53,727 nt of DNA from Bacillus litorisediminis (GTDB taxonomy: Bacteria; Bacillota; Bacilli; Bacillales; JC228). Shown here one piece after another: positions 42,331 to 49,400 of the stretch. The translations under genes were made by a program, and so were the position numbers. Below the pieces are notes generated by a model that made no database searches, had not been told where the DNA came from, and was given only the letters and a program-made list of their open reading frames with translations. The first letter of the stretch is position 1; each line of letters begins with the position of its first letter. The stretch lies in contig NZ_JAKZKT010000031.1 in NCBI RefSeq assembly GCF_022808645.1, positions 1-53,727 on the forward strand, read 5' to 3'.

Positions 42331-42632
42331 TTATGAAAAAAGTATGATTACATGCAACACAGATATAACTCAGAGATAATTAGTCTGTTTGCTTCGCGAT
42401 AACACTTCATTCCCTTTACGGTTTAATCCGAAAAGGATTTTCACCTTTTAATGCTGGTAATAGAAAATATGATAATGCCGAGATTATACCATTAAAGGTT
42501 TCACCTGTAACATGTTCATCGTGTGTTCTCCCCCATACCATGTGATTCCTTCGTCAGTTTGTAATCCACAATAACCGATGGCATATTTTCATATTTATAG
42601 TAACTAATCATAAATCGCTCAATTAAAGGTAG
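42331..42632. other. Intergenic stretch without recognisable features
   Basis: About 300 bp; no plausible reading frame or repeat seen. Confidence 0.5.
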
Positions 42633-42693
42633 AGAAAACAAAGGGACGGTTCTCATGTTTCATGAAATGAAACACGAGAACCGTCCCTATGCT
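42633..42693. repeat. REP-like palindrome, copy 7 (diverged centre)
   Basis: Arms AAGGGACGGTTCTC and GAGAACCGTCCCT with an altered centre (ATGTTTCATGAAATGAAACAC). It ends at the stop codon of the PBP4-like gene. Confidence 0.8.
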
Positions 42694-45534
42694 TTATTGC
42701 ACCGCTAGTTTCTCTACAAAGTTCTCGATGAATCGTTTGCTTGGTGTTGGGCTGTAGCCGTTTAGGAGTAGTGAGTAGGCTAGCAGGTCGCTGTTTTGGG
42801 TTTGGATGTATCCGGAGATGCTCCGCATGTCTTCGCGGTGTTCTTGAATTCCGACTAGGCGTGTCCCGTCGATGGTTGGAAGCGCATCATAGAAAACTTG
42901 GAATGTTGGTTTTTCAGTTTGGGCTGCTAACAAGCTGGCAAATTGCTCTGCGGAAATTTGTGTGTAAGTCGTCCAGCCGGAACCGTCCATCATGTCAAAT
43001 TCCGTAGCAATCACTTTTTTCATCATGCTATGAACCGTATTGATACCGCCTGTAAAAGTTCCCTTGCCGCCGTTCAGGGTGCCGAGCGTGCGCGTGATCA
43101 TTTCGGCGGTAAAGTTGTCATTATGGTGGTTCATGAACTTGACGATTTCCGATAGAGTGGCAGATTCATAGGTTTTCACTAAGTTGGCATCCGCCGGTTT
43201 CGCATCTGCCACCACTTTGCTGAGCGGATGGACGTTCACGCCAGCTGCCTGTAACTGCTGTTTCAACACATAGCCTGCATGCACATGCGGCGCTTCGACG
43301 GTGACGTCTGTATAGCTTTTCTCCGTTCCGGCAGGCAGCACGCCTGAAACGTTAATCGTATTTTCACTGCGGACTCTTTCGATCTTCAGTGTATTTTCCG
43401 CCTGGGCCTCACCAGTGACGGCGGTATTGATCATATCTAACCCCTCAACGTTTGGCTCCACCGTTACCTCTACGTTCTTGCCGATTTTTCCAGGTTCAAA
43501 ATGGACACGGACGGTACCGCGATCTACGGCTAGCGCGGTTATTTGCGCTTGGACCGGATCGCTTTCATTGTCCCATGTCCATCCCGGTGGGTACACATCA
43601 TTCGTAAAGAAAGAACGATCGACGATGATGTTGCCTTTTACAAGGTGAATCCCAAGCTTCTTGAGATCTTGCGCCATGCCTTCGAGAGTCGGCCCATTTA
43701 AAAATTGCTGTTTCGTGCTGGAAGCAAGTGTTGGATCGCCATAGCCTTTGACGATGACATCACCATTTAATACCCCGTCCGTGATGGTCCCGGTCGTATA
43801 CAGTTCGGTCTTGAACCGATAGTTTTGCCCAAGGTGATCCAACGCACTGGCAGCAGTTAATAGTTTTACACTCGCGCCAGGTGTCAGTAACGATTGCGGT
43901 TGGCGGGCGTACAGCACTTCCTTGTTTTTAGTAGAATAAATCAATGCCCCTTTGATCAATCCTTTAAATGCCGGATCATCAAAAATCGGATCAAATTCCG
44001 CTGCCAATGGGTAGGTGCCTGATTCGGGCGCCGTCACTGGCGGGTTGGGCAGCTCCGGATATTGTGCCAAAGCAATCGCGATTTGGTTCTGTAACGTTGT
44101 GGCAAAGGCACTCTTATAAATGCCATTACACATGATCGAAAATGCCAAGGTTTTACCGTCTTTCGTGGTGACGTAGCCGGCAAGCGAGTTGACACCGCTC
44201 ATACTGCCTGTTTTGGCCTTCACGTTGCCTTCCGCAGCTGTGCCCTTCATCCGGTTTCGCAGTGTTCCGTCTACACCGGCAATCGGCAAATAGGAAATAA
44301 AGCGATTCCCTGCCGGACTGTCATACATGCCATTCAGCAGCTGAATATAAGCTTGCGGGGAGATATGGTTCAAACGGGTAAGACCCGATCCGTCTTTTTG
44401 GAGATAGTCTGCCTTTAATCCCAAATCGTTGACGAGAACATCCCTAATTACTTTAGCGCCCGCTTCAATGGACCCTTCACCCGCTTCCTTAGCACCAAGC
44501 AACTTGGTAAGCATTTCTGCGTAAAGGTTATTACTGTCTTTCATCAGCGTAGTTAAAATAACATCCAGCTTCGGTGACTCCACGGTCCCGGCTAAACGGG
44601 CACCATCCACCAGCGTGCCTTTCTGAATCGAAGCGTTATTCTTAAAGGTAATACCTTGTTCTACCAGTAAGTCGCGCAAAACCGTGCCGGCAAATAGAGC
44701 CGGGTCATGAACCGTTCGCGTCGCGGTATACCCGCTGGCAGCATAATCTTTCCCAATGGTTCCGCTGATCGCGATTTCATTTTTTCCAAGAGTTCTGTCG
44801 ATGGTTAGCGAAGCTCTGTTTCCTGCAACGGTTTTGGCAGTGTTGACAACGGTAAAATAGTCCGGTGCCGGCTGAATGATCACGACTGCCGGTTCGCCAA
44901 TTTCCTTGCCGGGACGCACATTTACACGGATGACGTTTTCATTTACGGACAAGGCACTCAATTCCATGTTGTAATCATAATTTTCATCATCCCACATCCA
45001 GTTTTCGCCCAGAAGCTGGTCATCAAAATAACTTTCATCGACAAGGATGCTGCCATTGACTTTATGTATCCCCTGTTCTCTGAGGGCAGCAGCCAAGGTC
45101 CGTAATTTTTCAACCGTCAGTGTCGGGTCACCATTCCCTTTCAAGATGATATCGCCATTAAGCAGCCCGGCACTGCTCACATTCCCCGTGGTATAAACTT
45201 CTGTTGGGATCGTCATGTCAACCGGCCACTTGGTTGCTGCTACGGCAGTCACGAGCATCTTAAAAGTAGACGCAGGAACAAAGGTTTTGTCCGACTGATA
45301 AGAAGCAAGAACCTGATCATCCTCAAGCGAATACACCTCATACCCAACGGACATGCCTTCACTATGCGGATGATTCTGCAACTCAGCCACATAAGCATCC
45401 AACAGCTGCTGAAGCTTCTCCTCCTCCGTTGCCGCTGGCTGAGATTCTCCCTGTGCGGTCAAGGGCGATCCTAACGAAACCAACATAATAAACGTCAGTA
45501 ACACCGCCCCGCATTTCGACTTCCATCCCTTCAT
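42694..45534 (-). CDS. Tandem PBP4-like (peptidase S13) protein with an inactive second domain
   Basis: A 946-residue exported protein with a signal peptide (about 1-28) and two full S13 D-Ala-D-Ala carboxypeptidase/endopeptidase repeats (about 45-495 and 515-945). The first repeat has the active serine and lysine in PASTFK (Ser89), SNN at 334-336 and KTG at 441-443. In the second, the serine position is Ala554 (GASVK), SxN is replaced by NDN (805-807), and the KTG segment is missing. So one active and one pseudo-domain are expected. It would trim peptidoglycan at the membrane surface. I chose ATG 45534, behind AAGGAGTGG. The usual family length is about 450-520. Confidence 0.88.
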   Translation of the reverse strand: MKGWKSKCGAVLLTFIMLVSLGSPLTAQGESQPAATEEEKLQQLLDAYVAELQNHPHSEGMSVGYEVYSLEDDQVLASYQSDKTFVPASTFKMLVTAVAATKWPVDMTIPTEVYTTGNVSSAGLLNGDIILKGNGDPTLTVEKLRTLAAALREQGIHKVNGSILVDESYFDDQLLGENWMWDDENYDYNMELSALSVNENVIRVNVRPGKEIGEPAVVIIQPAPDYFTVVNTAKTVAGNRASLTIDRTLGKNEIAISGTIGKDYAASGYTATRTVHDPALFAGTVLRDLLVEQGITFKNNASIQKGTLVDGARLAGTVESPKLDVILTTLMKDSNNLYAEMLTKLLGAKEAGEGSIEAGAKVIRDVLVNDLGLKADYLQKDGSGLTRLNHISPQAYIQLLNGMYDSPAGNRFISYLPIAGVDGTLRNRMKGTAAEGNVKAKTGSMSGVNSLAGYVTTKDGKTLAFSIMCNGIYKSAFATTLQNQIAIALAQYPELPNPPVTAPESGTYPLAAEFDPIFDDPAFKGLIKGALIYSTKNKEVLYARQPQSLLTPGASVKLLTAASALDHLGQNYRFKTELYTTGTITDGVLNGDVIVKGYGDPTLASSTKQQFLNGPTLEGMAQDLKKLGIHLVKGNIIVDRSFFTNDVYPPGWTWDNESDPVQAQITALAVDRGTVRVHFEPGKIGKNVEVTVEPNVEGLDMINTAVTGEAQAENTLKIERVRSENTINVSGVLPAGTEKSYTDVTVEAPHVHAGYVLKQQLQAAGVNVHPLSKVVADAKPADANLVKTYESATLSEIVKFMNHHNDNFTAEMITRTLGTLNGGKGTFTGGINTVHSMMKKVIATEFDMMDGSGWTTYTQISAEQFASLLAAQTEKPTFQVFYDALPTIDGTRLVGIQEHREDMRSISGYIQTQNSDLLAYSLLLNGYSPTPSKRFIENFVEKLAVQ

Positions 45535-45645
45535 AAAAACTACCACTCCTTCCTTACAATTCATCTTAAAATGAAATATTTCAATAAATTTTCAGAAAAT
45601 TCCTTTAAATATTTCCGAATTGGGGAGAAAGGCCTATGAAGCGCA

Positions 45646-45702
45646 GGAAACACAGGGACGGTTCCTGTGTCTCATAAAACGCAGGAACCGTCCCCTTGAT
45701 TC
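45646..45702. repeat. REP-like palindrome, copy 8 (diverged)
   Basis: AGGGACGGTTCCTG and CAGGAACCGTCCCC arms around a diverged centre (TGTCTCATAAAACG). Upstream of the PBP4-like gene. Confidence 0.75.
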
Positions 45703-45776
45703 TTATTCTATAAGGCTATGGTTTTTTTATTTTAACCTTGAAATAAAAGCCCCTTTCCAGCAGCAGTTTCACCGTT

Positions 45777-45798
45777 TTTAAACAAACGTTTGTTTAAA
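45777..45798. promoter_or_regulatory. 22-bp perfect palindrome upstream of EamA copy 2
   Basis: A perfect 11+11 palindrome with core AAACAAACGTTTGTTT. It lies about 60 bp before the -10 of the second EamA gene. Its form is that of a TetR-type operator, but no such regulator is in the window. The first EamA gene lacks it. Confidence 0.5.
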
Positions 45799-45858
45799 GT
45801 TTTTCCTACATAATGAATAAATGGGAACCACCTGTCGATTCACCCGATTCCCGCTACC

Positions 45859-45868
45859 GTGGTATACT
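45859..45868 (+). promoter_or_regulatory. Extended -10 promoter of EamA copy 2
   Basis: GTGGTATACT, identical to the block before EamA copy 1 (7192-7201); about 37 bp before the start codon. Confidence 0.5.
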
Positions 45869-45904
45869 TATCTGAGTTAGTAGCGTGTGAAAAGAGGAGA
45901 AAAG

Positions 45905-46822
45905 ATGAGATTATACGCGGCATTAATTACGCTAAGTTTAATTTGGGGGATGTCGTTTTATTTTATTAAGGTTTTGGTTGAGGGGCTAGGACCTTGGGGG
46001 ATTGTTTTTGTTCGATGTATGTTAGGCGTCATAACTTTGGCCGTCATTATTTTAATACAAAGAAAGAAAATGAATTGGAAGGCACTTCCGCTAAAACCAC
46101 TATTTATTGTTGGTTTAATGAATGCATTGATTCCATGGGGATTGATTGGGATTAGCGAAACAAGAATTTCAAGTGCTTTAGCCTCCATTGTGAATGCAAC
46201 GACGCCTATTTTCACAAGTATTATAGGTGTCATTCTATTCAGTGTGACATTAAGCATTCGGCAATGGACTGGGATATTAATAGGATTTGCCGGCATCTTA
46301 CTTTTGACCGATTTAAATATCACGCAATTGTTTCAAGAGGACTTAATTGGTATGGGAACGATGATTTTAGCTACCGTCTGTTATGGATTCAGCTCGCAAT
46401 ATAGCAAAAGACATTTGCAAGATGTCAGTGTCATGATGGTTGCTTTGATGACTTTACTGACAGGTGCAATTGGCAGCTTAGTTATGATGGCGATGACAGA
46501 CTCCTTCTTCCCGTTAAACGAGACTATAACCTGGAATTCGATTTTGGCCATGATAGGTCTCGGTTTTTTTGGATCAGGTTTAGCCTACCTGCTATTCTAT
46601 TATTTGATAAAAGAAGGAAGCGCGGAGTTTGCGACCTTTGTGACCTATCTTGTGCCGATTACTGCGATGTTCTGGGGCTGGTTCTTGCTCGATGAACAAA
46701 TTCCTCCACTTGCCTTTGGCGGGTTAGCCCTTATTTTAGCAGGGGTGTTTCTTTCTACTAGAAAATCAGCCAAAAAAGTGCATGATGTGGATCATGCGGT
46801 TTCAAGTGCAAAATCATCCTAA
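45905..46822 (+). CDS. EamA/DMT-family transporter (copy 2)
   Basis: A 305-residue protein with about ten membrane segments, near-identical to copy 1 at 7237. Differences are scattered and conservative, except for a four-residue insertion (KMNWKAL against KGL) near residue 56 and the C-terminal tail. Promoter, ribosome binding site context and terminator stem are also shared, so the duplication took in the flanks. Silent and coding differences show it is not recent. The start ATG follows AGAGGAG. Confidence 0.9.
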   Translation: MRLYAALITLSLIWGMSFYFIKVLVEGLGPWGIVFVRCMLGVITLAVIILIQRKKMNWKALPLKPLFIVGLMNALIPWGLIGISETRISSALASIVNATTPIFTSIIGVILFSVTLSIRQWTGILIGFAGILLLTDLNITQLFQEDLIGMGTMILATVCYGFSSQYSKRHLQDVSVMMVALMTLLTGAIGSLVMMAMTDSFFPLNETITWNSILAMIGLGFFGSGLAYLLFYYLIKEGSAEFATFVTYLVPITAMFWGWFLLDEQIPPLAFGGLALILAGVFLSTRKSAKKVHDVDHAVSSAKSS

Positions 46823-46823
46823 T

Positions 46824-46879
46824 AAAAAAGAAGTAACCTTCTCTCTCATTTAAATCGTGGCTTGGTTACTTCTTTTTTA
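46824..46879 (+). terminator. Rho-independent terminator of EamA copy 2
   Basis: AAAAGAAGTAACC pairs with GGTTACTTCTTTT; same stem as at 8146 with a different loop. Confidence 0.85.
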
Positions 46880-46950
46880 TGCCCTACCTACTCTATATAA
46901 TCCTCTCCTGCATGGTACGGCAATGCTTAGTCGGCTAGGCCGTTTTTTAC

Positions 46951-46994
46951 GAAAAATAAAAAAGGAAAGGCCTCTCCATAAGAGACCCCCTTCC
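46951..46994 (-). terminator. Terminator of the subtilisin gene
   Basis: On the minus strand, GGAAGGGGGTCTC pairs imperfectly with GAGAGGCCTTTCC, followed by TTTTTTATTTTTC, 14 bp after the stop. Confidence 0.7.
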
Positions 46995-47007
46995 CCATTC
47001 ACATACC

Positions 47008-48258
47008 CTACTGCACCAACGGAAACCCAAACCCTGAGGCAATATCGTCCCCAGTTGCTGCATGTTGCCCACCATTCACGTCATTCGCTCTTGCCCGATT
47101 TTGAAGCTCAGCACGAAGCTGCGTGTTGGACAAGCTTGGATTTTCTGCCCAGATTTTTGCAGCTAGACCAGAGATATGCGGAGTTGCCATGGAGGTACCG
47201 CTAATGGTGTTGTAGCCTCCATCATTCCAAGTCGATTCAATTGCACTTCCTGGCGCTGAGAGTTCCACATCTCCTTCACTGATGGCATAGTCACCTGCAC
47301 CACCCGAAACTCCCCTTGAAGAAAAGTCCGCGACACGATAATTTCCGTTCTCCTGAACATTTTCGAGTGCAGCTACTGCTACGGCATCAGCTAGACCACC
47401 TGGATATCCAATCGTTCCTGGATCTGGTCCACTATTTCCAGCAGCTGCCACCACTAAGGCACCTTGGTTTGTTGCATACGTTACGGCATCGGCAATCAGG
47501 CTATCTTTCGAGCTTGATCCGAGTGACATCGAAATAACTACATTTACTCCTAAACGGTTTCCTTCATCAGCAGCATGCTTTATCGCATTTGCAATATCAT
47601 CTGAAAAACCAAACCCAAGGTCACCTAGTACTTTATATGACCACAGTTTTGCTTCAGGAGCCACACCATAAACCCCTTGACCGTCAGCCCCTCCATTCGC
47701 TAAAACCGTTCCTGCTACATGTGTTCCATGCCCATTGATATCATTACAGCTACCATTTCTCATTGAAAAAAAGAACAAACTAAAATCCTTACATTGCTCC
47801 ACATTATCCACTAAGTCAGGATGACCCGTATAGGTGCCTGTATCTAATACAGCTACACGAATATGATCTCCTCCGCTTGTAACTTGAAGGTCGGCGTCAC
47901 CATAGATCGCTTCCATTCCCCATGGAGTCTGGTCAGATGGTGTGGCAGTTCTGGTAGCTGCTGTACCTACTGTATCTAAATAAACCTTATTAACTAAAGA
48001 AACCTCAACATTTTTATTCTTTTGTAAAGCTTCAAATTCAGCTTCACTCACATTGGTGGTAAACCCTTTTTCTTTAAAATCCCAACGAACTCCGTACATA
48101 GCTTGAAGTTTCGCTTTTTCATTTGCATTCTTATGTTGAATGAGAACACGTAATTCTTTTCCTTCACTTTCATCTTTCGAAACCTTTGCAGCAGCCCCAA
48201 AAGAAAAGCAAGAAATCAAAAGAACGATCGAAAGAAGCACACCGAAAAACTTTTTCAA
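47008..48258 (-). CDS. Subtilisin-family (S8) extracellular serine protease
   Basis: A 416-residue preproprotease. Signal peptide about 1-24, I9-type propeptide about 30-105 (ELRVLIQHKNANEKAKLQ), mature domain from about 110. The catalytic triad is visible: Asp in AVLDTGTYTGHPDL, His in GHGTHVAGT and Ser in GTSMATPH; the oxyanion Asn is in AAAGNSGPDP. Two cysteines flank CKDFSLFFFSMRNGSC, a likely disulfide as in Ak.1-type thermostable subtilisins. I chose TTG 48258, nine bases after GGGAG, giving a normal MKKFF signal start. Confidence 0.92.
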   Translation of the reverse strand: MKKFFGVLLSIVLLISCFSFGAAAKVSKDESEGKELRVLIQHKNANEKAKLQAMYGVRWDFKEKGFTTNVSEAEFEALQKNKNVEVSLVNKVYLDTVGTAATRTATPSDQTPWGMEAIYGDADLQVTSGGDHIRVAVLDTGTYTGHPDLVDNVEQCKDFSLFFFSMRNGSCNDINGHGTHVAGTVLANGGADGQGVYGVAPEAKLWSYKVLGDLGFGFSDDIANAIKHAADEGNRLGVNVVISMSLGSSSKDSLIADAVTYATNQGALVVAAAGNSGPDPGTIGYPGGLADAVAVAALENVQENGNYRVADFSSRGVSGGAGDYAISEGDVELSAPGSAIESTWNDGGYNTISGTSMATPHISGLAAKIWAENPSLSNTQLRAELQNRARANDVNGGQHAATGDDIASGFGFPLVQ

Positions 48259-48267
48259 CCAAATCAA

Positions 48268-48690
48268 CTCCCATTTAAGTGTAGTGAATGGTCAAACATA
48301 GTGACAGACTGATAGGTAACTAGATTTTAAGTGTGGACATGGATGTTAGTACGAAGGAAACCACCTCCAGTTCTGAAAAATCATTCCCATGGTAACATGA
48401 AGGAGTTCCTCTTGTATTGGGAAATGGGAGGCTTTACAGGGGGTGTAAAGGGGGATACAAATTCTTTGGTTTCCCAATGATATTCCCTTAGGAGCAGCTC
48501 CCTTGGTTGAATCTTTTAGACTAAAATAACCCTTGGAAAATCCAAGGGTTCACATCCCTAGTTATCTATATCGACACTATCGATAAGAGCTGGTTTACCA
48601 GCCAGATTTTTTTATGAAATCTCCAAGTATCCTCTAAGAACATGAAGTTTCCCCTAGCGAAACTTCATGTTTTGCTTTATTTTCCGAGAG
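48268..48690. other. Intergenic stretch with two perfect hairpins
   Basis: No gene seen. AACCCTTGGA/TCCAAGGGTT (48528-48550) and ACATGAAGTTTC/GAAACTTCATGT (48640-48670) form perfect ten- and twelve-base stems. Either may be a terminator or a regulatory RNA stem. Confidence 0.55.
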
Positions 48691-48697
48691 AAAGATA

Positions 48698-48756
48698 AAG
48701 TTTCCTATTTTGTCCCCGTGTTCTAGCTTTGATTATGCTGAACTCACCTGGGAATT
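48698..48756 (+). promoter_or_regulatory. Second copy of the sigma-gene upstream region
   Basis: AAGTTTCCTATTTTGTCCCC at 48698 and ACCTGGGAATT at 48746, with the spacing found before the intact sigma gene. TTGTCC with a 17-bp spacer to TTATGC is a possible promoter. Confidence 0.5.
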
Positions 48757-48787
48757 TAGTAGAAAGGCGCGCTTTTTGGAAGGAAGA

Positions 48788-48953
48788 ATGAAGATGAATA
48801 AGTACCCTAACTTACAGGAATATGAGGAAATTTTATTTGCTGTTATGAGGGAAATATCATGAGAATGATCCCAATATGTATCGGATCGGGATTTGGGATA
48901 CATTAGCATATTATGGACCGGCTCACCGAAACATTTGGTTTATGCCATTTTAA
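48788..48953 (+). pseudogene. Decayed sigma-70-like gene fragment
   Basis: Starting at ATG 48788 the frame reads KMNKYPNLQEYEEILFAVMR and stops at 48860. The next frame, from 48855, continues YHENDPNMYRIGIWDTLAYY to a stop at 48951. Together they align with residues 4-50 of the intact sigma factor at 895 (QFEPMIYKIIKSLNIYK, then FYQTGLIALWEARERF). A frameshift separates the two parts and region 4 is absent. The upstream region and ribosome binding site (GGAAGGAAG) are also shared with the intact gene. Confidence 0.6.
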
Positions 48954-49018
48954 GAGAAACATTCTTATTTTTTAGGCATTTCCTAGATAAAATGACACAA
49001 TACATAGGCGTTGGTAAA

Positions 49019-49042
49019 GGAAGCAATTGATTCATTTGCTTC
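49019..49042. terminator. Perfect hairpin after the sigma pseudogene
   Basis: GGAAGCAA pairs with TTGCTTCC around a nine-base loop, with CCTTTCT on one side and TTTACC on the other. Weak as a terminator. Confidence 0.4.
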
Positions 49043-49206
49043 CCCTTTCTACTAAATTACTAATTAATCTCACTAGTACAAAAATATTTCTTTCCTATTT
49101 ACTATTTATCCCAAAATACGGATGGCTTTTGCGCTGTGTCGAACCCCTTTCCACCCCTTTATGGTTAAAAAGGAGCTATACCATATCTTGGGATATAGAA
49201 AAAGAG

Positions 49207-49281
49207 ATAAACCAGTACCTAGGTAAAAATGTAAGGGCTTTGCGGATTCAGTCTGGCATGACCATTGAAGATCTTGCGTAA
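49207..49281 (+). pseudogene. Fragment of an Xre-type helix-turn-helix gene
   Basis: The frame gives INQYLGKNVRALRIQSGMTI then EDLA and a stop at 49279. The same frame after the stop continues NVSTTSVT, which is what follows in an HTH_3 domain. So a nonsense change truncates an Xre-like gene, and no start codon with a binding site is evident. Confidence 0.5.
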
Positions 49282-49400
49282 AATGTAAGTACCACATCCG
49301 TCACCTGTGCTCCTCTACCTTGTACAAAAAGTTGGTGAAGTTCGTAGGTGCTCGGGACTCTGGACCCAAATTGCACCGAAATCTAATGACGCGCCCCCCT

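Noticed and set aside
49027-49206. Start of an 84-residue gene leading into the Xre fragment
   Set aside because: The first 60 residues look like random translation of A/T-rich DNA; only the last 24 match a domain.
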